Of a stretch of DNA of 64,000 nucleotides, positions 32,634-43,085 are shown piece after piece. The notes beneath the pieces were generated by a model, which made no database searches, was not told where the DNA came from, and saw nothing but the letters and a program-made list of their open reading frames with translations. The first letter of the stretch is position 1; the number at the start of each line of letters is the position of its first letter. The position numbers and the translations under genes were made by a program. Location of the stretch: positions 10,469,961 through 10,533,960 of the forward strand of contig OY811974.1 of NCBI GenBank assembly GCA_963681505.1. Direction: 5' to 3'. The stretch is from Eunapius fragilis. Its lineage: Eukaryota > Porifera > Demospongiae > Spongillida > Spongillidae.

Positions 32634-33389
32634 GTTCAAATATAAAATGGCGGGACCGAGCGACTCGTTAGGCCACTTTGAATTGCTATGTTGGTTCCCG
32701 TCCCCGCCCGCTTAATATTTTTGATATTATTCGCATAGTTCGCAATTTTTTTTTTTGAAAAGTGAAAGCCGCGTGTAATGACATTTACATTAGAATAAAC
32801 CCTTGTGCATAGCTCCATCTTTGACTCGAACTGTGGAAAAACTATAACATCTTGGAAAGTACATTGTCTAGAAGATGAAAAACTGTAGTGTTTGTAAGAT
32901 CAATGAATTGCGGGGAACCAATTGAAGCTATTCAGCTAATTATGTAGACATCTGTGTTTATTCTTCAGCAGACGTTCCATTAGCAATGTCAAGGAATGAA
33001 CATTTTCCTCAGTGTGATGAATGCAGTTCGAAGCCAAAGGTCCCCCGCAGAAGTACTAACAAGTGATTGTTAGTATTGAGAATGAATAATAATTATATTA
33101 CCCGGCATGTAGGCTATACATATTCACATTCATTTCCGTCCACGTAATATCACGAGGCGTCTCGCATTTAGTATGGTAGAATCATTCCAACGCTAAAAGA
33201 CGTTTATAACAAAATTTACAATAAATTGTGACGTCACTTCCTATAATGAATAATGAAAATGGCCCTCATCCTCTCCAGTGTGTAGACCGGGACTGGAGCC
33301 AACTTTGCAATTCAAACTGGCCTTAATACTGATAGTGCTATATAAAACTGTTGTTGGTAAAAGACACTGAGTCAAAGCAATTGGCTATA
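32634..33389. other. Non-coding stretch
   Basis: No gene or transposon end recognised. Confidence 0.4.
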
Positions 33390-35285
33390 ATTGTGAGGAG
33401 AGAAACCTAGCTAAAACGAGAGCTTTAGCTAGGTTCCTTAAACCAGACCTTGGACAAAATTGTCCGCCCACAATTTCACCATACTTAGAAGGGCAAAAAA
33501 GTACAAAAAGGTACAATAACGCAGCAAATTTGCAGTGAAGCTGACATGATTTTGGCTGATCGAAGATCCTGTTTATTGAAACAAATATCTGCAATGAAAT
33601 TCCTACTTCGCCAAGGCATTGCTTTGAGAGGACATTGCGAGGAAGAAGGCAATTTGCCGCAATTGCTAACTGCATGGACTTAAGGCAACACCGCACTGAA
33701 ACGTTGGATTGATGATGGTAGGTATATGTCTTATTAATGAGTTAGTAACGATCATGGGATATGTCTTATTAATGAGTTAGTAACGATCATGGGGCAGTGT
33801 TTTGCGAAAGCTATTGTCTCAGATCAGGAGTCAAAATCCAGGATGGTATTCGTTGATTGCAGATGAGGCTACAGATGTCAATAACAGAGAGCAATTGAAT
33901 TTGTCCATACCCTATGTAGATGATGACTGCGTTGTTCACGAGGATCCTATTGGTCTTTTTTCCTTACCTAATACGTTTGCTGAAACTGTTAATTTATTCT
34001 GTACTAAAGGATCTACTCTTGCGTTGCGATTTATCATTGAAGTTATGTGGAGGTCAAGCTTACGATGGAGCTTCTGTGATGCAAGGGAACAAAGGTGGAG
34101 TTGCTACGAGAATTAGACAAGACGTTCCTCAAGCCCTTCCTGTTCACTGTCTTACTCATTCTTTAAATTTATGTCTTCAAGATGCAGAAAGACAGATTCC
34201 TTTGTTCAAGAGATGCCCTGGATACCGTTCGTGACATCGTTAAGCTCATTAATTATTCACCTAAGCTCAAAACTCTCTTTTCTGAGAAGACTCATGATCA
34301 TAGTGGCTCCCGTATTAAACCTTTGTGTCCAACACGATGGACTGTAAGGGCGGAGGCTATTGATGCAGTCATCAAGCAGTACACCATTATCATTGAAACA
34401 CTAGACGAAGTGCATTCTACAACGAAGGACGAGTATGGGCTGAAGGCTGGTGGAATTGCAACAGCGCTGGAAAAGTTTGACATGTTTTTTGGTCTACAAC
34501 TTGGCCATCTCCTCTTTGGATCTGCCGAGAATACATCTAAAGTAATATAAATATATTTCTGTCCAGGCGGCATTTTCAGCAGTGAACGTAACTAAGTCAT
34601 TTTATCAACAACAAAGGCAAGATGATGCTTTCAATAAATTCTATGAATCGGTTGTGAAAAATGCTAATGATCTTCAAATAGGAGAACCCATGCTGCCCAG
34701 GTACAGAAAGGCTCCGCGTCGATATGACGATGGATCTCACCAATTTGCGTTCAGTGATCCTCGGTCCTATTACCGTCACAAGCATTTTGAAGCCTGTGAT
34801 CTTTCAGCTCAGGAATTAAACGATCCGTTTTTTCAACGCGATATTAACCAATTGCTACCTTGGAGTCGCTGTATAATGAAGTCTGCCAATGGAGATAGCT
34901 GCTTGCAGGACCTGTCAGATATGAAAGAATCCATTTTTAACAAGGACGTTTGTGTGCATAAGCTACAGTACCAATTGAGAATGCTAGTAGATGGGATTCG
35001 TGTGGAACTACCCGAAGTTAAGAAAGTTACCAGTATTAGAACTATTTGTGATGCCATGGCACAGCATGTGAACAAGAATATCCTTTCTGAGGTGCATTTG
35101 CTACTTCGATTGTACCTCACAATTCCAATAACATCAATTAAGCACCTCAGAAATGAGTTTTTCCGCACCTAGACGACTTTTTACTTATCTTAGGTCGAGC
35201 ATGAGTGAGAAAAGATTGAACCAAATTTTCTTGTTACATGTTCACAAAGAGCTGACAGAAAGCCTGAATGTGGTTGAGATAGCGA
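33390..35285 (+). pseudogene. Decayed hAT (ZMYM-like) transposase
   Basis: Frames in order read MKFLLRQGIALRGHCEEEGN (33590-33650), SLIADEATDVNNREQ (about 33850), GGQAYDGASVMQGNKGG (about 34050), KPLCPTRWTVRAEAI (about 34320), PMLPRYRKAPRRYDDG (about 34690) and LFTYLRSSMSEKRLNQIFLL (about 35170-35230). This is the full domain order of the intact transposase at 22468-24702. At least four frameshifts or stops and a 35-bp tandem duplication (33724-33795) break it. It is not a close copy of the intact element. Confidence 0.88.
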
Positions 35286-35372
35286 GTTATACGCGGGTCG
35301 CATTTTCAATTATATTCACGACCCGGGTCAATTCCTATATAGGAACTTCTATCGTAGTCCTGATAATTACCA
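35283..35372 (-). repeat. Fragment of dispersed repeat R (inverted)
   Basis: The reverse complement reads TACGATAGAAGTTCCTATAT, AGGAATTGACCCGGGTCGTG and GCGTATAACTCGC. This matches 4632-4700 of repeat R copy 2. It lies between the hAT relic and the start of the cysteine-rich gene. Confidence 0.8.
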
Positions 35373-35392
35373 TCCTGGACGAGAAAAAAAAA

Positions 35393-36142
35393 ATGAACCA
35401 CCTCGTGCTTGTTCTTTTGACGTTGTTGGCGATAGGACAGCGCGCTGTCAGTACTGCTCCCAATCTGGGCGGGGACCACGAAGACAGGTCGGTAAGGCAG
35501 GTCGCTATTCCGACAGCCGTCCCTAGCTCCTGCACCGCCAAGCTCTCTGACTTCAGTTACCCGTCGTCCTGCCCTAGTTACACGTTGGGGCAGTCGTTCT
35601 CAAGCTTTCTGTTGAGTTTCTGTACGACTTTTTGCCAAAGCGAGTGTATCGACCCGTTCTTGAAGTACATGGAGGCGTGCAATCTAGACACCACAAACTT
35701 GAAGCGATACTGCGGCTCTTCCAGCGGACAGTATTGCTGTAAGCTTCTCACCACGGCGAGCGATATTCTCACCGAGCCGGTTTTTTACGCGACTTGTAAC
35801 TTCATCGGATGCCTGGTGCCGGCAATTACCTCTCAATGCGGCACCACGTACAAGTCGTACGGCTGCTGCCTCGCCAACCTTAACAACGCCCTCGGAATAA
35901 ACTACAACGATTGGGGAAGCTGTGGCCTGTCAGCTCCTTCCGAGTGCCTCTACGAGCCCTGGCCCCTCTCCATCCCCAAGGAGACACTCATCGCCATAGT
36001 AGCGGGAGGAGGAGGCAGTCTCATCTTGCTGTGTGCGGTCATGTGCAGCTTCCTCTTCTTCTGCTGCTCCAGGTGCGGTACGAGCAAGAGACGAGTGGTC
36101 ACCATGACGTCCACCGGCACCAAGATGAAACCATTTGCTTAA
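35393..36142 (+). CDS. Cysteine-rich type I membrane protein, copy 1
   Basis: A protein of 249 residues. I chose the ATG at 35393 because it opens a clear signal peptide (MNHLVLVLLTLLAIGQRAVS) and is conserved in the second copy at 57759. The frame upstream is open only by chance, through repeat and hAT sequence. The ectodomain has about 17 cysteines, including the block CTTFCQSECIDPFLKYMEAC and YGCCLANLNNALGINYNDWG. One transmembrane helix follows (about residues 205-232, ETLIAIVAGGGGSLILLCAV), then a short basic tail, CGTSKRRVVTM...MKPFA. I recognise no named domain. Location is inferred to be plasma membrane or secretory pathway; function unknown. Confidence 0.8.
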   Translation: MNHLVLVLLTLLAIGQRAVSTAPNLGGDHEDRSVRQVAIPTAVPSSCTAKLSDFSYPSSCPSYTLGQSFSSFLLSFCTTFCQSECIDPFLKYMEACNLDTTNLKRYCGSSSGQYCCKLLTTASDILTEPVFYATCNFIGCLVPAITSQCGTTYKSYGCCLANLNNALGINYNDWGSCGLSAPSECLYEPWPLSIPKETLIAIVAGGGGSLILLCAVMCSFLFFCCSRCGTSKRRVVTMTSTGTKMKPFA

Positions 36143-36345
36143 AGTTGTATACATGGTAGTGTTTGCACTTTATAGGTACATGGATGACTCTCGTGTAAAA
36201 ATTTTCTTTCATATTACATTGTACTTAGTGCGGTATATTACCCCCACACCCCGCCACCCGCCGAAAAAAATTTAATTCCCAAATAGTGATCTCTTTAATG
36301 CATGTAGCTTTGGATGCAACAGTAAAAGTGCATGTATTGTATGGC

Positions 36346-36374
<29 letters not shown>
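36346..36374 (+). repeat. Poly(G) tract, 29 bp
   Basis: A G run in the 3' flank of copy 1 of the cysteine-rich gene. Copy 2 has only a short G run at the homologous place (about 58818), so the tract expanded after duplication. Confidence 0.95.
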
Positions 36375-36376
<2 letters not shown>

Positions 36377-36454
36377 TGTAGTTCAGACTGCGGCCATTGG
36401 CAACTGTGCACCATCACACTCTGATGCACTAATTGAGTTGGTTACTGAGCAACT

Positions 36455-36590
36455 ATGAATGCTACCATACCACTCCAAAAATGCTACCTTACCACTCCAA
36501 TTAATGCTACCCTAACACTCCATCCAACCATTACTAATAATGCTACCCTACTACTCCAAATAATGCTACCCTACTACTCATCGGACACAG
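36455..36590. repeat. Minisatellite (AATGCTACC...ACTCCAA), short array
   Basis: About five units of the type AATAATGCTACCCTACTACT. The same unit forms arrays at 61160-61480 and 61800-61945, next to a homologous transmembrane exon. Confidence 0.85.
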
Positions 36591-36670
36591 GGGGCGATGA
36601 CCAACACCAATAGCACCGTAGATATCAGAGCCCCGCCCACAACTCCTCCCACTATCAACCTGTTGGTTTT
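36585..36670 (-). pseudogene. Decayed transmembrane exon, paralogue of right-edge gene
   Basis: The minus strand reads LIVGGVVGGALISTVLLVLV-IAPCV. This is nearly identical to the transmembrane exon at 61953-62058 (LIAGGVVGGALISMVLLVLV). The splice donor GTGAGT present there is mutated here to GATGAGT, so the exon would not splice normally. Confidence 0.75.
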
Positions 36671-36679
36671 GCAGGAACA

Positions 36680-37244
36680 TTAATTTGGTAGGTGTTTATA
36701 CGTGTTCATGAGGTATGATTGCTATATCTTTTAAATGGAGTCAAATGAGCCTTGCACGAGTTCATCATCAAAGGAAGGTTTTAAAGCTAACTGAAGAGGA
36801 GAAATTGGCCAGCACCTATGGCGATGTGCAAGCACCAAAGTAGTCTTGCTGGCAAAAGTGAACGAAAAATCATAGCTGCCACATCTCACCCCCAATTTTC
36901 AAGGAAACCAAACAATCTACCTTAAAAGGTTTTACTGGGCTTCACTAGAAATAATGAATTCCCTAATGAGCCCTTTCAGGGCTTCAAGTCCTGTGTATTT
37001 ATTATGTGTTGTGAGCTAGTTAACCTCAAGAAGGACAACACATACAGTCTACATAGCATCAGACAAGGAAGGAGAAGCTCATGTTAAGTCTTCAGCAAGG
37101 GAAATCTGTCACTAACTACCTGGATAAGTTAGATACTGGGGAGCTTCAGGTAGTGCACTGCAATCTCCTAAATGATTTGGAAGCAGGACTAGTGGAGAGG
37201 CAAGGATTTGGATTGAGCTTGTTTCCTGGTGGATAAACTGTAGC
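36680..37244. other. Weakly coding-like relic sequence
   Basis: The plus strand has short broken frames (for example LQQGKSVTNYLDKLDTGELQ at about 37085-37145). They probably belong to the transposase relic that follows. Confidence 0.4.
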
Positions 37245-37500
37245 CTCAGTTTAAATTCCCTAAATGCGTTTGCTCCATTTCTGGAGTAGTGTGCTCAGAG
37301 AGTCCCTGATGCTTCCCACTTAAGGCAGCTGAACCCAACCATACAGGCCCAAGAACTAGAAAGGGTGAAGAAAGCACTTTAAGGAAGGCTCATTTCCATC
37401 ACATTTGATGGAACGACCAGAGTTTGTGAAGCCTTTGCAGTGGTTGCACACTGCATCGATGAATAGTGGTCCTACATGTTTACATATCAACAAAACTGTA
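37245..37500 (+). pseudogene. hAT-like transposase relic
   Basis: The plus strand has NAFAPFLE with a stop, then DASHLRQLNPTIQAQELERV and RLISITFDGTTRVCEAFAVV. The FDGTTR block and its context are typical of hAT-like transposase cores found in animals. It differs from the ZMYM-like family at 22468. Stops make it non-functional. Confidence 0.55.
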
Positions 37501-37670
37501 TTTAGAAATTTTGATCCGAATGGATATCTAAAATTATCCTCCGCGGATATCCGAATGCTGCTAGGGTAAAATAGGCTTTAGCACTCAACCCTAAAGAGGG
37601 GTGAGGGAGGGGAGGGATGAGGAGGAAGGTGTGGAGGACTCTGGGTAGCACGCACACACCCCTCCCTCAC

Positions 37671-37756
37671 CTTGTTCTGTTCGGCCACTATCACGATGAC
37701 ACTGTTCACAGCCTCTGTCTCTGTCCCATTGGCAGTGATCGCAGTGGTATTACTAG
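37671..37756 (-). CDS. Possible exon, membrane protein paralogue
   Basis: Between a good acceptor (ATGACTCCAG) and a good donor (AACAAG|GTGAGG) the minus strand reads SNTTAITANGTETEAVNSVI and VIVAEQNK. N-glycosylation sites and the context (same strand, between 38539-38653 and the decayed TM exon) suggest an ectodomain exon related to the right-edge gene. The phase with the neighbouring exon does not match simply. Confidence 0.35.
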
Positions 37757-37811
37757 CTGGAGTCATGGAGACATGTATAAACCATATGCACACGTGCATG
37801 CATGCACAACA

Positions 37812-37856
37812 TACACACACACATACACACACACACATACACACACACATACACAT
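37812..37856. repeat. (CA)n microsatellite
   Basis: CA-rich run with TA interruptions, immediately before repeat R copy 4. Confidence 0.9.
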
Positions 37857-38215
37857 ATCGGAAGTTTCGTTAGAAACTTCCATATAGGATTTGACCACGA
37901 CTATGAATGTCATTTAAAAAAACGCGACCCGTCTGTAACAACACTCCCGACGATCGGATCGTGTAGCTTGTTTTAGCAATCGATCTAGAAGTCAAAAATG
38001 AGTAGTTTCGTTTTTGTTTCATGTCGCTGAACCGCGTGGTTGTTGAGAACAAGAGTGTACTGCCCGTCCTCGTGCCCAGTCTCGGAACAAGGGGCGGGTC
38101 GTCTTCTTATTCTTCTTCTTCTCCTCCTTCTTCTTGGCAACGCATAACTCAGGACAGGAACATTTCTAAGCGATGAAAATTTCACCAATAGCTTCAGAAT
38201 CGGCTGGAGGACTCG
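37857..38215 (+). repeat. Dispersed repeat R, copy 4
   Basis: The hairpin GGAAGTTTCGTTAGAAACTT is followed by CCATATAGGATTTGACC, ACGCGACCCGTCTG, a TTC repeat (38100-38135) and CGCATAACTCAGGACAGGAA. It is the closest relative of copy 3. Confidence 0.8.
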
Positions 38216-38247
38216 CTTTTATATAATATATGAAAAAAATTAAGAAA

Positions 38248-38533
38248 ACAAGTAAATAAAAACATTCTCTACGAGAAAGTTGGTGGGATATAGGATTTGA
38301 TTATGACATTGGTGGTGTAAAAAGCAAGGAAACAAGGTCTTATCAGAAGGGAAAATGTCATAGTCCTATATTTAGCACACAAACAACACATGCCCTAGAA
38401 ATGTGCTAAATATAGGACTATGACATTTTCCCTTCTGATAAGACCTTGTTTCCTTGCTTTTTACACCACCAATGTCATAATCAAATCCTATATCCCACCA
38501 ACTTTCTCGTAGAGAATGTTTTTATTTACTTGT
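38248..38533. mobile_element. Fold-back MITE F, copy 5
   Basis: A palindrome with ACAAGTAAATAAAAACATTC and its inverted counterpart. The arms are about 130 bp with few mismatches, so this is one of the youngest copies. It starts about 30 bp after repeat R copy 4. Confidence 0.88.
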
Positions 38534-38538
38534 CCTAC

Positions 38539-38653
38539 CTGAGAGACAGGGATTGGTAACATTGTTACAGCAGTTGTCATACCAATAACACAGCTAGTCG
38601 CAGTAGCAAAATCCCATAGAGCACAGTGAAGTAACAGCAGGTCTGGCAATTCC
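38539..38653 (-). CDS. Possible exon, unrecognised
   Basis: Minus strand: a strong acceptor (CTTTCTCTCCTCAG at 38654-38667) and donor CTCAG|GTAGGA. One frame is open: ELPDLLLLHCALWDFATATS, then VTMLPIPVSQ. The donor lies only a few bases from MITE F copy 5. No family match. Confidence 0.3.
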
Positions 38654-38718
38654 CTGAGGAGAGAAAGTGAAGATAGAGGTGTCATGTGTACAATAGCTGT
38701 GTGTGGCCGACATGTAGC

Positions 38719-38777
<59 letters not shown>

Positions 38778-39026
38778 ATGTACATGTACATCGTCACATA
38801 AGCACTGTGTAAGGAATGATGTAATGGTGTGTAAGGTATGATGTAATTGTGTGTAAGGTATGATGTAATGGTGTGTAAAGTATGATGGAATGGTGTGTAA
38901 GGTATGATGTAATGGTGTGTAAGGTATGATGTAATGGTGTGTAAGGTATGATGTAATGTGTGTAAGGTATGATGGAATGGTGTGTAAGGTATGATGTAAT
39001 GGTGTGTAAGGTATGATGTAATGGTG
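38719..39026. repeat. (GT)n microsatellite and 22-bp minisatellite
   Basis: (GT)n at 38719-38774, then about ten units of GTGTGTAAGGTATGATGTAA from 38805 to 39026. Confidence 0.92.
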
Positions 39027-39028
39027 TC

Positions 39029-39248
39029 CCGGGTGAAAAATTACGCGTTGTGAGACGTATTTAAGCTCGTTGCTAGCAGCCTGGGGACTGGTAATTACTT
39101 GTCCACCTTATCCAAATGCTATGAATTTGTTATAAGCGTTGCTACACGCGTGGCGTTAAAAAGGGACATTTTTCTAATGTGGCAACGCGTTATGGGGTCG
39201 TCGTTACCGTAATCATTAACGTCGCGCAACGCGTAATTTTTCACCCGG
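39029..39248. mobile_element. TIR element, 220 bp
   Basis: The left end CCGGGTGAAAAATTACGCGT and the right end, its reverse complement, match over about 30 bp. The interior is not palindromic and has no ORF. No target duplication is certain. Confidence 0.7.
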
Positions 39249-40090
39249 CAGTGTTCATGTTGCCGCGATATATCGCGATTAAATTTTATATCGCGATTAC
39301 GATTATATCGCGATATTTTTGTAATTATATCGCGATTACAAAGCGGAAATTTACGGACACAATTACAGCGTACTATAAGAGTAGTCATATTATTTTAGAG
39401 TTGTGACGCAGGAAGATACATTTTTATAGTCGTGAAGGAAGGTGACGCCATCTTTTCTTCTGCAAAATGTTCTTTGCGGTAGAAAAAACCCTTTCAGAGG
39501 GAACCGCGGATGCTGGAACAGCTAGATATATTTTTGCCAATTCGGATATAATGGATACACTGACTCATTCACATGACTAAATAACTGGTCTATTTTTATT
39601 TTCTCAGCGTATTTGCTTGCAGATGCAACCGTTGCAACAGACGTAACAGAGATGCTGCAGTCGTCGGCCGATCGCTTGTCGCTATGTACATTGTACAATG
39701 AAAACCTAATACTAAAAACACATGCAGATAAAAACTTATTTTTTGCCCACATTTAACCAAATCGATCCTATGCGTGTGCAAAGAGGATCCTATTGGTGGT
39801 GGTGGTGTTGTGCCTTGAAACCCACGTGCAGCACTTAACACAGACAACCCACGAAGTGGCTGAGTATTCCTTGTGTATCCCAAAGTGCTCCCACACGCCG
39901 CTTTTTTGCTTTTAGCGGTCCACAGGAACCAGATCGCTTTTTAGTGGTAAGATTGCGGGTTTCTTTTCCTTAAAATGACGGTGTCACAATACAGATTATT
40001 CCCCGTAACAATTGATCCTCCGGGTAATCTATTCCGGAATAGTTTATCCTCTCTCGGAATAATTTATCCCCCCCCCCCCAAGAATAAAAC
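39249..40090. other. Non-coding, with a TCGCGA-rich cluster
   Basis: 39266-39345 has five TATCGCGAT-type palindromic motifs in AT-rich DNA. 39975-40078 has ATTCCGGAAT and ATCCCC motifs that resemble a transposon terminal array. No gene seen. Confidence 0.5.
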
Positions 40091-40103
40091 CAATGTGTGT
40101 GTG

Positions 40104-40173
<70 letters not shown>

Positions 40174-40260
40174 TGTCTGTGTGTGTGTGTGCGTGTGTGT
40201 GTACATGTGTGCGCGCGCGCGCGTGTGAAACCAATTTAAATGTGTGTGTGTGTGTGTATG
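40091..40260 (+). repeat. (GT)n microsatellite with CG alternation
   Basis: A long GT run of about 160 bp with a CGCGCGCGCG block at 40211-40221. Confidence 0.95.
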
Positions 40261-41890
40261 TACATGTGTGTGAGTGTGTACGCGTGGCAGCTGCAGGTGT
40301 ACGTGCGTGTGGAGTATGTGCGCGCATGTTTGTGTGCAACCAGTGATACATGTATATTGTCTCTGGTGAAACGTACATGCTTTGTCGTGTGTGTACGTGA
40401 GTGTGCTCGCGAATACCATAGAGCTCAAGATCTATAGATGCTGGAATATGGGGAGCTGTTATATATAGCCATGAAGTTGTTCTGTGAATCATGACGGGCA
40501 CATGCAACATGCAAAAATGAGTGAAATTACAAATCACGCCAATTTGCATTGGCCCCGTCCCTCTTGGTTAAACTTTGTTCGACTAACCTTTTGAAAGTAT
40601 AAAGTTATCAGCCATGTATCATTTCATTACACAAACACAAATAACAATCAGGGCATAACGTTTTCCACTAATATACTTTGTTGCTTCTTCCCGTTTCATC
40701 CCTTGCTCGTTTGAAATCAAACAGATTATCAACTCCTTACATATAATAGACGCCTGATGTGATATTATTTTTAAGTCACACAATTTACATACCTCTGGAT
40801 ACAAAACATCTAAGGCAATTAAGGATGTTTGCTCTGTTGCCTCCATAACCCTCATCGATGGCAATACCATACCAAAAATGCTCGACTGCGTCTACCTATT
40901 TGCATAAATTAGAGTCAGTATACAAATCACATTTACCCAGGGTGCAATTTAAAACTTACAACGTGACGGCTAGCTATCAATCGACCATTTTCTAAAATTT
41001 AAAAAAACACTTCAGTTCGCTAACATTAATTTTTTTGAAAACCTTGTCACATCTTCCATCAATGTTAACATTGAAAAAGCTAGAAGTAATGATTTTCTGA
41101 CAAATCAACTTCAGATGTTCCTGCAGGAGATAACTCATGACAAAAGGTTTTACAAACATTTGTGGCTGACCTCATTTTTGTGACATGTCTCATGTAAAGT
41201 TATATATGTTGATCCCTGAATGTACATCTATAGTTCATCAGACCCACAAAAACTCATCAAAGCCATGTTACCTGTCTACAAATGCCTGAATGGGCTTTTT
41301 CCAAAGCCTTAATTTCTTTCATAACTACATATCTCGGGTAGAGGATCAATTGGGCTCACTTCAGGAATCGGTGAGTTGAAGCGTGGAAATAAGTCCTTGT
41401 ATGTATATAGTTCAACTATATGAAGATGTTATACTCTACATGCACTGAAGGACATAATCCAACCCTGCACTCCTTCACCATCGGTTATTAAAACCTCATT
41501 CTTTGTAAACTGTGTATATGAAGAGATTATTTATAGTGCATATATTGACCCACTTTGTACATGTGTACCGGTGTACAGGCACGTAAAATATGTAATTGAT
41601 CAAATCAAAAGCGCTAGCAGCAGTGCATGCGGTGCTTACATTTTATGAACACCAAAGTGACCCCCTGCTGGATCTTTGTGGACGCTCTCGAGCAGGCGCA
41701 TCTTTTCATCCATTCGGTACCTGCTTTGATCCCCAGTTCGCATAGTCGACAACGCTCAAGTCTCATGCTGCTTCCGCCTGTTCGTCTTAAACACTGAGAA
41801 GACCATCATAAGTAGCGAAGTCTTCGCATTTCTTGCGATATGCCTCCTTATCTTTAGATTTTACTCCCTCCGAGGACAAGTTCGGTGCTT
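40261..41890. other. Non-coding stretch
   Basis: No gene recognised. A minus-strand open stretch at 40619-40870 (EVCKLCDLKIISHQASIICK) has no family match. Confidence 0.4.
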
Positions 41891-42019
41891 TTTGTCTTTG
41901 CTCTCAAAGAATCGAAACATATCCATAATCGTTGTATTCTTCACCATCCATCTGACAGCTGCTGTGCTTCGTGTGCGGTATAATATACAAATAACTGTTC
42001 ACGTGGTTATGTTTAATGG

Positions 42020-42840
42020 ATATTGGGGGGGGGGGGGAGAGAGAGAGGAAATTATACTCTCGTTCCCAGACCCTATTATTGACAAACCTCTCTCCCCTCC
42101 TCCACCCCCTCCCTCCCCTCCTCCACCCTTCCCTCCCCTCCTCCACCCCCTCCCTCCCCTCCACCCCCTCCCTCCCCTCCACCCCCTCCCTCCCCTCCAC
42201 CCCCTCCCTCCCCTCCTCCACCCCTCCCTCCCCTCCTCCACCCCTCCCTCCCCTCCTCCACCCCTCCCTCCCTCCTCTACCCCCTCCCTCCCCTCCTCCA
42301 CCCCCTCCCTCCCCTCCTCCACCCCCTCCCTCCCCTCCTCCACCCCCTCCCTCCCCTCCTCCACCCCCTCCCTCCCCTCCTCCACCCCTCCCTCCCCTCC
42401 TCCACCCTTCCCTCCCCTCCTCCACCCCTCCCTCCCCTCCTCCACCCCTCCCTCCCCTCCTCCACCCCTCCCTCCCCTCCTCCACCCCTCCCTCCCCTCC
42501 CTCCCCTCCTCCACACCCTCCCTCCCCTCCCTCCCCTCCTCCATCCCCTCCCCTCCTCCAGTACTCCTCCACACTCTCCCACCCCTCCTCCACCCTCCCT
42601 CCCCTCCTCCACCTTCCCTCCTCTCCCTCCCCTCTTCCCCCTCCCTCCCCTCCTCCACCCCTCCCTCCTCCACCCCCTTCCCCTCCTCCACCCCTTCCCC
42701 TCCTCCACCCCCTTCCCCTCCTCCACACCCTTCCCCTCCTCCACCCCCTTCCCCTCCTCCACCCCCTTCCCCTCCTCCACCCCCTTCCCCTCCTCCACTC
42801 CCTTCCCCTCCTCCACCCCTTTCCCCTCCTCCACCCCTCC
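42020..42840 (+). repeat. Polypyrimidine minisatellite (CTCC/CCCTC)n
   Basis: About 770 bp of nearly pure C/T on the plus strand, made of 18-22-bp units such as CCACCCCTCCCTCCCCTCCT. Long open frames on both strands are compositional artefacts. A G12 tract and GA repeat at 42026-42052 precede it. Confidence 0.95.
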
Positions 42841-42965
42841 CCCTGCGCCAACTCTATGATAAGATGGTGACATCCAAAAAGGAATCTATGGTGTGAATGG
42901 TGTGGGAGTGAACAACTGTCCCCAGTGCCAAGTCAACATGTGTACAATGCATGGTTATTGATAAA

Positions 42966-42988
42966 TGTGTGTGTGTGTATGAGTATGC

Positions 42989-43032
<44 letters not shown>

Positions 43033-43085
43033 GTGTGTGTGTGTGTGTGTGCATGTATGTGTGTGCGTGCGTGTGTGGTGTGTGG
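42966..43085 (+). repeat. (GT)n microsatellite
   Basis: GT run with GC and AT interruptions. Confidence 0.95.

Noticed and set aside
35153-35392. Upstream start for the cysteine-rich gene, giving 329 residues
   Set aside because: The extra 80 residues are hAT and repeat R sequence; the signal peptide and the second gene copy both support the start at 35393.
39970-40549. His/Thr-rich or Cys/Val-rich frames over GT/CA repeats
   Set aside because: Translations of dinucleotide repeats with no coding evidence.
41892-42896. Long open frames on both strands in the CT-rich tract (up to 334 codons)
   Set aside because: They are low-complexity Pro/Ser or Gly/Arg/Glu products of a minisatellite; open frames are expected in all frames of such sequence.
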